64,000 nt of DNA from NCBI GenBank assembly GCA_027061805.1, contig JAMOWA010000018.1:1-64000 (forward strand), given 5' to 3'. The stretch comes from Thermoanaerobaculia bacterium (GTDB lineage Bacteria > Acidobacteriota > Thermoanaerobaculia > Thermoanaerobaculales > Sulfomarinibacteraceae). A program made the translations under genes and the position numbers. Shown one piece after another: positions 1 to 9,493 of the stretch. Within the stretch, counting starts at the first letter, position 1, and each line of letters begins with the position of its first letter. Below the pieces are notes generated by a model. The model was not told the DNA's origin. It worked only from the letters and a program-made list of their open reading frames with translations, and searched no databases.

Positions 1-83
1 CCAGCCTCGACCCGCTGAACGGCCATGATACGGATCTCTTCCCTCGTCTTGTGGCTCAGACGGCGACCATCGAACTTCTTCAT
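1..83 (-). CDS. IS630-family transposase, N-terminal fragment (runs off window edge)
   Basis: Minus strand from ATG at 83 reads MKKFDGRRLSHKTREEIRIMAVQRVEA, matching the N-terminus pattern of IS630-family transposases; TATACT -10-like box just upstream. Confidence 0.75.
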   Translation of the reverse strand, partial: MKKFDGRRLSHKTREEIRIMAVQRVEA

Positions 84-125
84 GAGCACAGTATACCAAT
101 GTCGGGTGCGTTATGCACACTTTAG
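1..125 (-). mobile_element. Left-edge IS630-like element terminus, inserted at a TA (126-127)
   Basis: Transposase start at 83; upstream sequence interrupts the protease ORF right after a conserved WRTDL motif; a TA dinucleotide lies at the junction. Confidence 0.6.
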
Positions 126-2249
126 TAGGTCCGTCCGCCAAGCTGTCCCAACCGCTCCAGTTGCGTGAGCAACCCCTGCTACCAGGTGACGATAGTTATC
201 GGTACCACCTGTCCCCGACTGCGTAATCGTGACTCTCTGTCCAGCTACGGTGAGCAGCCCCGTTCTGGACCCTGGATTCGGGTTGGAATCAACAGAGTAC
301 CCGACCGTACCGCTCCCCGTACCGTCAGATGTAGAAGTAATCCGCAACCAAGTTGAGTTTGATGTCGCTCCCCAAGAACAACCATCAAGGGTCGAGACCG
401 TTACGGCACCGCTTCCTCCTTTCTTGCCGAATGATGCTGACAACGGTGAAACAGAATAGGTACAAGAAGCTGCTGGAGGATTACCGAGAACAAGCCGACC
501 ATACCCATAGTCGTTGTCCTTACCGTAGATTCCCATATCAACAGTATTGGACTCAAGGTAGTTTCGTACGGAAGATGCACTCCAATGTGGAGACGCCGAC
601 CAGACCAATGCAGCTGCTCCAGCAACGTGTGGACACGCAGCAGATGTTCCATTGAACGGCTGAACTCCATCGCGGGGACCGTATGAAACAGTTGAAACAT
701 TCGCATAGCCGGAAATATCGGGTTTAGTGATGCCTCCTGAGAGGTTACCCCCCGGACCGTTTGCCGGACCGGCAGAGCTATAACCCTCGAGCACGTAGGG
801 CACACCTGCATCGAGCGCAGCGACTGCCAACACTGAAGACTTGTCAGCTGGTATTGATATTGATCCCTCAGGTCGAGTAATGGTGAGGCTCGGCCCATGA
901 TGAGAAGCCCACAACTCAACGTCGACATATGTTGACCCTGATGAATGCCGAACGGCAAGTCCATAGTAACCTGTTTCCGACAATGTCCAGGAGATTGATT
1001 CCACCGGCACCTGACTAGGTAGGCCAGTTTGTGGATTGTGAGAACACTCAAGAATCGACACACCAGCCCCATCGTTTCGATCAATTACGAGGCACAAATC
1101 AAGATCCGTGTCTGGAGAGGTCCATTGATTCCACATCAGTTGGGAAGATAGTTCGGTCAAGAAATACGTACTGGTGAAGTAGGTTCGGCTGTACCCATCA
1201 AGTGAGAACCAAGTCACCTCTGATGATCCACCTGAAAAATCCAACCATCCATTCGCGTTCGAATCTACCCAAGACCCTTGCCAGTGGTGTCTTCTCGAAT
1301 TTCCAGCACTGTTGATCCATAGCCTCCCACCAGCTACCCAAGCATCGATTTCAGGCATTTCTGATCCATCTCCCGGCCCTACTGTAGAACCAAGAGATAC
1401 CGACGCAATCTTGACTCCCTGTCCAACAAGCCAAGTAATTGCATTTTCGATATCAACATCTGTCTTCACCACAACAAGGTATAGGTGATCCAATCCTGGT
1501 GCTAGGTCACTGACGATCTCCGCACAAGCTGTACCGTGTCGAATACTCGGATCGTCAGGAGGCCCTCCAAATTCGATATAGGTAACCCTCTCTGGCGGAG
1601 GCAGTTCTGCACCGAGAAGGTCTTGATAGCCAGAAAACCCCAAGTCTATGATGGCAACAAGGATACCCTGGCCCATATACCCCTCGTCATGCCAACGGTT
1701 CGCTCCCATGGCGTTGAGTCCTTCGGTTTGGTACACACCTTGAGCAGAAGACTCTGACGAATCTAGCGATACCTGCGTTTCAGGACCTATACATTCAAAG
1801 TACCTTGGTTTACGGACCCAAAGAACATCACTCCGATCAGCAAGTTCCCAAATATGTTCATACCTCAGGTAAGCTTGGACGATATCTTGGGCAGAGATGA
1901 TGTAAAGCGCTTCTTTTTCTTCAAGCCAAGACATGACCTCTTCAAGAGAATCTGCACTAACCGCCGCATGGATTTGTATGCGATTGTCTATAATTCTGAA
2001 TCCGCGACGAGCAGCCTCGCTGAGAGGGTCTTTGGCACTCACAACCCAATTCAAATCCCCACCAAGCTTCGGGTGAATCTCCAGTGCTGACTTTTGCAAA
2101 GCGAATCTCTCTATAAGAGATTCTCGGAGTTTGTCACCAGATGGCGACGTCTCATCTGCAATAGATAGACCAGATACAAAAACCAATCCAGAAAGTAGTA
2201 GGCAGCTTTTTGAGCGGAAAAAAATGCGGATAATCACGGGTACCTCCAA
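111..2249 (-). CDS. Subtilisin-like S8 serine protease with BACON-type domain, C-terminally truncated
   Basis: VAIIDLGFSG, HGTACAEI and GTSAACPHVAGAAAL catalytic motifs; signal-like N-terminus; CSWGATSNSTWLRITS...GSRTGLLTVAGQRVTITQSG BACON-like repeat; ends abruptly in WRTDLLKCA. Confidence 0.85.
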   Translation of the reverse strand: MEVPVIIRIFFRSKSCLLLSGLVFVSGLSIADETSPSGDKLRESLIERFALQKSALEIHPKLGGDLNWVVSAKDPLSEAARRGFRIIDNRIQIHAAVSADSLEEVMSWLEEKEALYIISAQDIVQAYLRYEHIWELADRSDVLWVRKPRYFECIGPETQVSLDSSESSAQGVYQTEGLNAMGANRWHDEGYMGQGILVAIIDLGFSGYQDLLGAELPPPERVTYIEFGGPPDDPSIRHGTACAEIVSDLAPGLDHLYLVVVKTDVDIENAITWLVGQGVKIASVSLGSTVGPGDGSEMPEIDAWVAGGRLWINSAGNSRRHHWQGSWVDSNANGWLDFSGGSSEVTWFSLDGYSRTYFTSTYFLTELSSQLMWNQWTSPDTDLDLCLVIDRNDGAGVSILECSHNPQTGLPSQVPVESISWTLSETGYYGLAVRHSSGSTYVDVELWASHHGPSLTITRPEGSISIPADKSSVLAVAALDAGVPYVLEGYSSAGPANGPGGNLSGGITKPDISGYANVSTVSYGPRDGVQPFNGTSAACPHVAGAAALVWSASPHWSASSVRNYLESNTVDMGIYGKDNDYGYGRLVLGNPPAASCTYSVSPLSASFGKKGGSGAVTVSTLDGCSWGATSNSTWLRITSTSDGTGSGTVGYSVDSNPNPGSRTGLLTVAGQRVTITQSGTGGTDNYRHLVAGVAHATGAVGTAWRTDLLKCA

Positions 2250-2552
2250 GTCCCTTTACTCACCCAAAATGTGTGAACCTGTCACGATGTGATCAGGTTA
2301 AGGCACACCCGTCCTCTGCCCTAAGCATCGTACTGCACAAGAATAGCACCCTCTGAAATGAGAATGGGTATTCCCATCGAGATTTGGACCATTGTCTTGA
2401 GAGAGTAGTTTCATAGTGCATCCCGTTCGCGTACCGTTTAGCTTTCCTGCACCCGTGGTTCGTCAGGTAAGCCTTGTACTACTTGCCTTACACTCTCACC
2501 ACCTCACCCCCAGGCCAGCTACACTCTCCCCGACGGCGAATGGAGGTGGACC

Positions 2553-3446
2553 ATGACCACGACGCATCCGAAGGCGGCGTTTCTGGGGACCGGCCTGCTG
2601 GGCTTCCCCATGGCGGAGAGGCTCCTGGAGAACGGTGTGCCGCTCGCGGTGTGGAACCGCACGGCGGCGAAGGCGGCACCCCTGGGGGAACGGGGGGCGC
2701 GTGTCGCGGAGTCCGCCGCGGACGCGGTCCGGGACGCGGAGGTGGTGATCCTGATGCTGACGGACTTCCCGGCCATCCGGGAGGTGCTGCTCACGCAGCC
2801 CGTGATCGGCCGGCTCTCGGGGAGGGTGGTGGTGCAGATGGGCACCATCGCCCCGGACGAGAGCCGGGAGGCGGCGGCCCGGGTGGAGGAGGCCGGCGGC
2901 GCGTACCTGGAGGCGCCGGTGCTGGGTTCGATCCCCCAGGCCAGGGCCGCGGAGCTCATGGTGATGGCGGGGGGCGAGCCGGACCTGCTGGACCGCGTCC
3001 GGCCCGTGCTGGCGTGCTTCGGGCCCCTCCGGCACATCGGGCCGGTGGGCGCCGCGGCCGCGCTGAAGCTGGCCCTCAACCAGCTCATCGCCACCCTGGC
3101 CACGGCCTACGCCACGGGCCTCGCCATGGTCCGCGCCCGGGGCGTCCCGGTGGAGCACTTCATCGAGATCGTCCGGTCGAGCGCGCTCCACTCGCCGAGC
3201 TTCGACAGGAAGCTCCCGCGCTGGCTCGGCCGCGACTACTCGGACCCCAACTTCCCCGTGAAGCACCTCCTCAAGGACGTGCGGCTCTGCAGGGACACGG
3301 CCGCGGGGGGCGGCCTCGCCACCGAGGTCCTGGACGGTCTCGCCCGGATCCTCGAGCGCACCATCGGGCTGGGCTGCGGCGAGGGGGACTACTCGGCCCT
3401 GGCCGTGGGGATCGAGGGACGGCGCGGGGAGGACGTGAGCTGCTGA
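2553..3446 (+). CDS. NAD(P)-dependent oxidoreductase, 3-hydroxyisobutyrate dehydrogenase family
   Basis: AAFLGTGLLGFPMAERLLENG Rossmann motif and family-typical layout. Confidence 0.85.
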   Translation: MTTTHPKAAFLGTGLLGFPMAERLLENGVPLAVWNRTAAKAAPLGERGARVAESAADAVRDAEVVILMLTDFPAIREVLLTQPVIGRLSGRVVVQMGTIAPDESREAAARVEEAGGAYLEAPVLGSIPQARAAELMVMAGGEPDLLDRVRPVLACFGPLRHIGPVGAAAALKLALNQLIATLATAYATGLAMVRARGVPVEHFIEIVRSSALHSPSFDRKLPRWLGRDYSDPNFPVKHLLKDVRLCRDTAAGGGLATEVLDGLARILERTIGLGCGEGDYSALAVGIEGRRGEDVSC

Positions 3447-3450
3447 AGGC

Positions 3451-4197
3451 TCACCGGTTCCCCGCGGCGAGGACGGCCTCCAGCCGGGCCAGGTCCTCCC
3501 GGGTGTTGACGCCGGCCATCTCCAGGGGGTCGTCCAGCACGTGGGCGGCCACGGGAAGGCCGCGGGCCTTCAGGACGCCGATCACGTCGGTGAGGTAGTA
3601 CTCGCCCTGGTCGTTGTCGGGCCTCAGCCCGGCGAGGGCCTGCTCCAGCGGCTCCCGCCGGAAGGCGTAGACACCGGCGTTGACCTCGCGGCAGGCGAGC
3701 TCCTCCGGGGAGGCGTCCCGGGCCTCCACGATGGCGGCCACGCTCCCGTCCGCCTCGCGCAGCACCCGCCCGTAGGCGCCGGGCTCCTCCAGGATCGCCG
3801 TCAGCAGCGCCGCGGCGGCACCGTGCTCCACCGCGTCCCTGAGGCCCGCCACCGTGGCGGGGCGCAGCAGGGGCACGTCACCGGACAGGACGAGGACCCC
3901 GTGGACGCCGGCACCCATGCCGCCCAGGGCCACCCGGACCGCGTCGCCCGTGCCCAGCTGCGGCTCCTGGAGCACCGTCCGCGCCCCTCGGGCGGCGGCC
4001 ACCGTCTCCACCCGGGCCGCGCCGTGGCCCACCACCACCACGACCCTGTGGGGCGGCACGAGCTCGAGCGCGGTGTCCAGCACGTGCTCGAGCAGCGGCC
4101 TGCCCGCCAGGGGATGCAGGACCTTGGGCAGGTCGCTCCTCATGCGGGTGCCCTTGCCCGCGGCCAGGACGGCGACGGCCCACCCGGACCCGCTCAC
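3451..4197 (-). CDS. GlmU-like N-terminal uridylyltransferase (nucleotidyltransferase domain only)
   Basis: VAVLAAGKGTRMRSDLPKVLHPLAGRPLLEHV motif; 248 aa, lacks the left-handed beta-helix acetyltransferase half. Confidence 0.85.
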   Translation of the reverse strand: MSGSGWAVAVLAAGKGTRMRSDLPKVLHPLAGRPLLEHVLDTALELVPPHRVVVVVGHGAARVETVAAARGARTVLQEPQLGTGDAVRVALGGMGAGVHGVLVLSGDVPLLRPATVAGLRDAVEHGAAAALLTAILEEPGAYGRVLREADGSVAAIVEARDASPEELACREVNAGVYAFRREPLEQALAGLRPDNDQGEYYLTDVIGVLKARGLPVAAHVLDDPLEMAGVNTREDLARLEAVLAAGNR

Positions 4198-4535
4198 GGT
4201 GCCGCCTCCAGCAGTGTCCGCACCGCCCGCCCCACGTCCCCCGTCATCTGGAGGAGGCCCGTCAGGAACAGGTTCCCCAGCGAGTGCCCCCCGAGGGGGC
4301 CGTCGCCCGCGAAGCGGTGGTCGAAGAGCCGGGCCAGCAGCTCGTGGTCCTCGGCCAGGGCCACCAGGCAGTGCCGGAGGTCGCCCACGGCGGGGATGTC
4401 GAACTCCCGCCGCAGCCGGCCCGTGGACCCGCCATCGTCGGTGATGTGGCGGAGGGGCAGGGTCTTCAGCGCCATCAGGAGGGCGGACAGGCCGGTGCCC
4501 CCACCCAGTGCAGCCAGTCGCTGGTCCGGGGACAT
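4194..4535 (-). CDS. YvcK/CofD-like protein, N-terminal fragment (possible pseudogene)
   Basis: LAALGGGTGLSALLMALK..DDGGSTGRLRREFDIPAVGDLRHCLVALAED..GHSLGNLFLTGLLQMTGD; only 113 aa; overlaps the next gene by GTGA. Confidence 0.7.
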   Translation of the reverse strand: MSPDQRLAALGGGTGLSALLMALKTLPLRHITDDGGSTGRLRREFDIPAVGDLRHCLVALAEDHELLARLFDHRFAGDGPLGGHSLGNLFLTGLLQMTGDVGRAVRTLLEAAP

Positions 4536-4539
4536 GGCC

Positions 4540-5124
4540 CTACTTGCGGCGCAGCTCGTAGAGGACCTGCTTGGCCACCGCCTTGAGCGTCTCGAAGACG
4601 CCCATGCCCTGGGGCGCGATGGCCTCGTAGGTGGGCTCGCCCTTGTAGTTCAGCAGGCGGTACATCTCGTCCACGGACACCGCCGTGGGGAGGTCGCGCT
4701 TGTTGAACTGGAGCACGTAGGGGATGGCCTTGAGCTCGAAGCCGTTCTCGCGGAGGTTGTCCTCCAGGTTGCGCAGGGACTCCACGTTGGCGTCCATGCG
4801 CGCCTCCTGGGAATCCGCGACGAAGACCACGCCGTCCACGCCCTTGAGGATGAGCTTGCGGCTGGCGTCGTAGAACACCTGGCCGGGGACCGTGTAGAGG
4901 TGGAACCGGGTCTTGAACCCCCGCACCGTCCCCAGGTCCAGCGGCAGGAAGTCGAAGAAGAGCGTCCGGTCGGTCTCCGTGGCCAGCGAGATGAGCCGCC
5001 CCTTCTGCTGCGGGTTGGAGCGCTCGTAGATGTACTGGAGGTTGGTGGTCTTGCCGCAGAGGCCAGGACCGTAGTAGACGATCTTGACGTTGATCTCGCG
5101 GGCGGCGTAGTTGATGAAGCTCAT
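4540..5124 (-). CDS. mglA: MglA-type Ras-like small GTPase
   Basis: [21 protein letters not shown]-loop, [37 protein letters not shown]. Confidence 0.92.
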   Translation of the reverse strand: MSFINYAAREINVKIVYYGPGLCGKTTNLQYIYERSNPQQKGRLISLATETDRTLFFDFLPLDLGTVRGFKTRFHLYTVPGQVFYDASRKLILKGVDGVVFVADSQEARMDANVESLRNLEDNLRENGFELKAIPYVLQFNKRDLPTAVSVDEMYRLLNYKGEPTYEAIAPQGMGVFETLKAVAKQVLYELRRK

Positions 5125-5609
5125 TCGGAGAACAGGGCGTCGATGTCTTCGTCGGTGATCTCGGCGAACGGCGATGCGGCCTCCATGGCGCCCACCTCCT
5201 TGGCCTTGGCCTCCATCTGGGTGAGGACCCTCTCGATCTCGGCGGCGGCCTTCCGGACCCTCAGGCGCACGAGACCCAGCGACGAACGCTCGTCGAAGAT
5301 GACCACGAGGATCAGCCGCTGGCCGACGATGGAGATGTGGATGTTGTCCTTCTTCCCCTCGTGGAAGAGGATGGAGAACTCCTTCTCACCGATGAGCTTG
5401 GCGAGGCCGTCGGTCGCGGCCACGTTGCCGGCGGTCAGGGAGGCCAGCGAGGTGGTGTCCACGCGGTCGATCTCACCGGCACCGGCGATCTGCTGGCCGT
5501 TCTTGTCGACCAGGAACACGATGTTGGCGCTCGACTCCACCCGCAGGCGGTTGAGGATCGAGGTGATCCTGTCGAACTCTTCCTCGTACATGACTAGACC
5601 AGCATCCAC
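5121..5609 (-). CDS. mglB: Roadblock/LC7 domain protein, MglB-like
   Basis: Roadblock fold sequence, ATGA overlap with mglA. Confidence 0.85.
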   Translation of the reverse strand: MDAGLVMYEEEFDRITSILNRLRVESSANIVFLVDKNGQQIAGAGEIDRVDTTSLASLTAGNVAATDGLAKLIGEKEFSILFHEGKKDNIHISIVGQRLILVVIFDERSSLGLVRLRVRKAAAEIERVLTQMEAKAKEVGAMEAASPFAEITDEDIDALFSE

Positions 5610-5709
5610 GGCGTGAGCCTCCCTGAATCAACCTCTTCTAGCATACTACCGCTTCCCGGGCAAGATATGGAGGTTTTTCGCGGCTTTTTCGCATCCTGAT
5701 GGTCGAAGC

Positions 5710-6309
5710 CTAAACCTGCCGGCGGAGCTGGAGGGCCTGGGCCAGGGTGACCTGGTCCACGGAGCCCACCTCGCCGCCCACCGGGATCCCCGAGGCGGGA
5801 CGGCTCACCTCCACACCCAGGGGCTCGAGCCGGCGCGCGATGAAGAGCGCCGTGGTCTCCCCCTCCACCGTGGGGTTCGTGGCGAGGATCACCTCGCGGA
5901 CGCCGCCCTCCCCGACCCGTTCCAGCAACCGCTCGATGGTCAGGTCCTCCGGGCCCACCCCGTGGAGCGGCGACAGGTGCCCCAGGAGCGCGTGGTAGAG
6001 GCCGCGGTACTCCCCGGTCCCCTCCACCGACCACGCGGTGGTGGGGTCCTCCACCACGAGGATGGTGGTGCGGTCCCGGCCCGGGTCGGCACACACCGGG
6101 CAGGGGTCCTCCTCCGTGAGCAGGAAGCAGGTGGAGCACAGCCGCACCGATCCCCGGAGGCGGGCCAGGGACTGCGCGAAGGCCTCCACCTCCTCCTCCG
6201 GGCAGGTGAGGAGGTACTCCACCAGCCGCCGGGCCGACCGCGGACCCACGCCGGGGAGGCGTCCCAGGTGGGCCAGCAGGTCCCGGACGGCCCGGGGTCT
6301 CAGGTCCAC
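5710..6309 (-). CDS. recR: Recombination protein RecR
   Basis: LGRLPGVGPRSARRLVEYLL, CSTCFLLTEEDPCPVC zinc finger, Toprim-like ILVVEDPTT. Confidence 0.93.
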   Translation of the reverse strand: MDLRPRAVRDLLAHLGRLPGVGPRSARRLVEYLLTCPEEEVEAFAQSLARLRGSVRLCSTCFLLTEEDPCPVCADPGRDRTTILVVEDPTTAWSVEGTGEYRGLYHALLGHLSPLHGVGPEDLTIERLLERVGEGGVREVILATNPTVEGETTALFIARRLEPLGVEVSRPASGIPVGGEVGSVDQVTLAQALQLRRQV

Positions 6310-6340
6310 CGCACTCCCCCGCAGGTGCCCTGCGACCGGC

Positions 6341-7942
6341 TCATGCCTCGTCTCCCCGGCGATCCGGCACCACCCGCACGACCTCGCCGCCCAGCACGCG
6401 CCGGGCCAGGGCCACGCCCTCGTCGGCCTCGGCGGAGGTCCTCAGCCCCGGATCACCCTCCGTCCCCTCGGCCCCCTCAACCCGGATCACCACCGTCGTG
6501 CCCTCCCCGAAGGCCGAGCGCACGGCCTCCTCCACCACGGGAACCACGTCCGGGTTCCGGAGGTAGGCCGCCAGGGGGGCGTGGGAGGCGGGAAGGACGA
6601 GCTTCACCGTGTCGGACCCGAGGATGACCTCCGCCTCCTCCACGGCCCCCGCCACCCGGGGGCTCCGGGGCCACAGGAGCTCCGCGAGGCGGTGGCCCGG
6701 GGATCCCGGCGGATGCCGGCCCTCGGCTCCACCGTGGGGCGCCGCGGCGGAACCGCCACCTCCACCTGCCGAGCTCGCTGCCGCACCCCTCGACCGCTGC
6801 GAACCATCCGGAGGTGACACGGGGCCGCCGCCGGCCAGCAGCGACTCCACGGCCTGCACGGCGGGCCACCGGGCGAGCCGGAGGCAGGCCACCTCCAGGA
6901 CGAGCTCCCGGTTGGCGGCGTCCCGGAGGAGCGGCTCCTGCTCCACCCACAGGCCCAGCATCCTCGTGAGCGCCGTGGCGTCGAGGCCTCCGGTCGCCTC
7001 CCGGAGCCTCTGGACCTGCTGCTCCTCGAGACCATCCGCCAGCTCTGGGTCCACGGTCAGGTGGACCATCTGGCGCAACGCCCGCCCCAGCTCGTGGTAG
7101 AGCACCACCGGATCGTGGCCGGCGGCCAGCTCCCCGCGGAGGGTGCCCAGGGCGTCGGCGATCTCGCCCCGCACCAGGTGACCCAGGAGGCGGGCCACGC
7201 GGTCCGCCGGCGGCACGCCGAGCACCGTGGCCACGGCCTCCTCGTCGATGGATTCCCCGGAGAAGGCGCGGAGCTGGTCCAGCAGGGAGAGGGCGTCGCG
7301 GAGGCTCCCCTCGGCGGCCCGGGCCACGGCCGAGGCGGCGGCCCCCGTGAGCCCGAACCCCTCCTTCTCGGCGATGGACGCGAGGTGCTCCGCAATGCGG
7401 GCCGCGGGGACCGGGCGGAACTCCAGCTGCTGGCAGCGGGAGAGGATGGTCGGGGGCACCTTGTGGCGCTCGGTGGTGGCGAAGATCCACAGGATGTAGG
7501 GGGGCGGCTCCTCGATGGTCTTGAGGAGCGCGTTGAACGCCGCCCTGGACAGCATGTGGACCTCGTCCACGATCATCACCCGGTACCGGTCCCGGGTGGG
7601 CCTGTAGCGCAGCATCTCCTGGATGTCCCGGACGTTGTCCACGCCCGTGTGGGTGGCCGCGTCCAGCTCGACCACGTCCAGGCTGGACCCCTCCACGATC
7701 TCCCGGCAGGAGACGCACTCCCCGCAGGGCTCCGGCGCCGGGCCCCGCTCGCAGTTGACGGCCATGGCCAGGAGCCGCGCCACCGTGGTCTTGCCCACGC
7801 CGCGCAGGCCGGAGAAGAGATAGGCCTGGCCGAGCGTGCCGGAGCCGAGAGCGTTCTGGAGGGTCCGGACCACCCCCTCCTGGCCCACGAGATCCGCGAA
7901 GCGGCGGGGGCGGTAGGCGCGGGCGAGGACCTGGTACGTCAC
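6341..7942 (-). CDS. dnaX: DNA polymerase III subunit gamma/tau
   Basis: VTYQVLARAYRPRRFADLVGQEGVVRTLQNAL, FSGLRGVGKTTVARLLA, VDEVHMLS; GTG start chosen at 7942. Confidence 0.93.
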   Translation of the reverse strand: MTYQVLARAYRPRRFADLVGQEGVVRTLQNALGSGTLGQAYLFSGLRGVGKTTVARLLAMAVNCERGPAPEPCGECVSCREIVEGSSLDVVELDAATHTGVDNVRDIQEMLRYRPTRDRYRVMIVDEVHMLSRAAFNALLKTIEEPPPYILWIFATTERHKVPPTILSRCQQLEFRPVPAARIAEHLASIAEKEGFGLTGAAASAVARAAEGSLRDALSLLDQLRAFSGESIDEEAVATVLGVPPADRVARLLGHLVRGEIADALGTLRGELAAGHDPVVLYHELGRALRQMVHLTVDPELADGLEEQQVQRLREATGGLDATALTRMLGLWVEQEPLLRDAANRELVLEVACLRLARWPAVQAVESLLAGGGPVSPPDGSQRSRGAAASSAGGGGGSAAAPHGGAEGRHPPGSPGHRLAELLWPRSPRVAGAVEEAEVILGSDTVKLVLPASHAPLAAYLRNPDVVPVVEEAVRSAFGEGTTVVIRVEGAEGTEGDPGLRTSAEADEGVALARRVLGGEVVRVVPDRRGDEA

Positions 7943-8252
7943 CCGGGCATCGTAGCCCGGACCGGCCGTTCCGGTCCACCACCACTCCCCAGGTCCGGCC
8001 TCTCCGGGGTCCCGACCGTGGATACCCGTCTCGATTTCGTGTTCCGCGACACATTCTCGTGTGGATTGTCCCCTCGGCGGCAGCGATCCACGAAAAGAAT
8101 GGTTTACCATGATGGCTCGCATCCTGGAGGAGACGGGAATGACCCGGGTTCTCAACCGTTTCGACGGACGGGGGCATTCTCTCCAGGATGCGGCAACGAC
8201 AACACAAGGACACGGCGCCGGGAGACCGGCGGCGAGCACCAAGGAGGACGAC

Positions 8253-9431
8253 ATGCAGCGAACGACGATCCTGACATTGACCCTGGCGGTCGTGGTGGCC
8301 CTGGCCTCACCCGCCCTTGCCCTGAACCCTGCCACGGAGCTCTACGTGCCCGCAGCGGCCACGGCGAGCGGTGCTGGCGGCTCCATGTGGATCACAGACC
8401 TCTACATCTTCAACCCGGGTACCCGGTCGGTGAACGTGGACATCTACTTCCTGCCCAGGAGCTCCGACAACTCGGGGGCCACGCCCGAGAGCTTCACCAT
8501 CGGAGCGATGGAGACTCTCGTGCTCCCCAACGTGATCGTGAACACCTTCGGCCTCTCCTCGGGCGCCGGTGCGTTCCGCATCGTGGCCTCGGGCGAGGTG
8601 ATCGCCAACACCCGGGTCTACAACCAGGCCACCGGCGGCACCTTCGGCCAGGGCCTCGAGGGTGTTCCGGCCAGCTCCGCCGTGACGCCCTCCTCGCCCA
8701 CGGACATCGTGGGCCTGGCCTCGAGCACGGCGTTCCGCTCCAACATCCTGGCCGTGAACACCTCATCCGGCACCACCAGCCTCACCTTCACGCTCATGGA
8801 CCCGAGCGGGGCCACGCTGGCCACCCGGACCTACACGCTGCAGCCCTACTCGGCGTTCTACGCCAAGGTCACCGACCTGGGCGCCTCCAGCTTCGACGAC
8901 GGCACGCTCCACGTGGAGGCCGGCTCCGGTTCGGCCATCGTGGTGGCCTCCAAGGTGGACAACGGTCCCGCGGGCGACCCCACCACCCTCGAGGCCTGGT
9001 GGGCCGGTGGCGGTGCGGGCGGTGGTGACGGCACCTACCAGTTCGCGGTCTACGACTCCATCGGGCCCGCGGGCGGCGGCAACGTCACCATCGCATCCGG
9101 CCAGGTGCCACGCCTCGGCGGTGTCTACTTCAACTGGGACAAGGATGAGGATGCCGACCAGATCCCCGACTGCACCCTGATCTTCGATTTCTCGAATGCC
9201 TTCGAGACTCCGGTGCCCGTGGGCGACTTCGGGAGCGGCATCAGCTACGACCTCAACTATCCCGCGAGCGGCGACTTCGCGGGCGGCGACATGACCTGGA
9301 CCATCACGTTCTCCATGGCCGGCGGCGGCTTCTCCGGCACCGTGGGCGCCGTGGGTGCCAACTTCTCCGGCACCGACTCGGGCTGCAATGGGACCTTCCC
9401 GGCACTGATCCTCCACGGCGGCGTGCAGTAG
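8253..9431 (+). CDS. Secreted hypothetical protein with VPAAA-GS-W-TDL-FNPG domain
   Basis: Signal peptide MQRTTILTLTLAVVVALASPALA; AAGGAGG RBS at 8241-8247; domain shared with the truncated tail of the S8 protease. Confidence 0.75.
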   Translation: MQRTTILTLTLAVVVALASPALALNPATELYVPAAATASGAGGSMWITDLYIFNPGTRSVNVDIYFLPRSSDNSGATPESFTIGAMETLVLPNVIVNTFGLSSGAGAFRIVASGEVIANTRVYNQATGGTFGQGLEGVPASSAVTPSSPTDIVGLASSTAFRSNILAVNTSSGTTSLTFTLMDPSGATLATRTYTLQPYSAFYAKVTDLGASSFDDGTLHVEAGSGSAIVVASKVDNGPAGDPTTLEAWWAGGGAGGGDGTYQFAVYDSIGPAGGGNVTIASGQVPRLGGVYFNWDKDEDADQIPDCTLIFDFSNAFETPVPVGDFGSGISYDLNYPASGDFAGGDMTWTITFSMAGGGFSGTVGAVGANFSGTDSGCNGTFPALILHGGVQ

Positions 9432-9462
9432 GCATCCGCCCGAACGCGTCGGGACGCCACGA

Positions 9463-9489
9463 GCCGGCCCGGACCACCGGGCCGGCTTT
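9463..9489 (+). terminator. Intrinsic terminator-like hairpin
   Basis: GCCGGCCCGG-acca-CCGGGCCGGC-TTT after the 8253 gene. Confidence 0.75.
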
Positions 9490-9493
9490 ACCG

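Noticed and set aside
401-1084. 227-aa minus ORF inside the protease
   Set aside because: Alternative frame of the S8 protease; no domain.
3541-5616. 691-aa plus-strand ORF
   Set aside because: Antisense to glmU-like, yvcK-like and mglAB genes, which have strong family motifs.
5710-7942. Missing ybaB between dnaX and recR as a notable loss
   Set aside because: The gap is too small for ybaB, but the gene may be elsewhere; not informative from this window alone.
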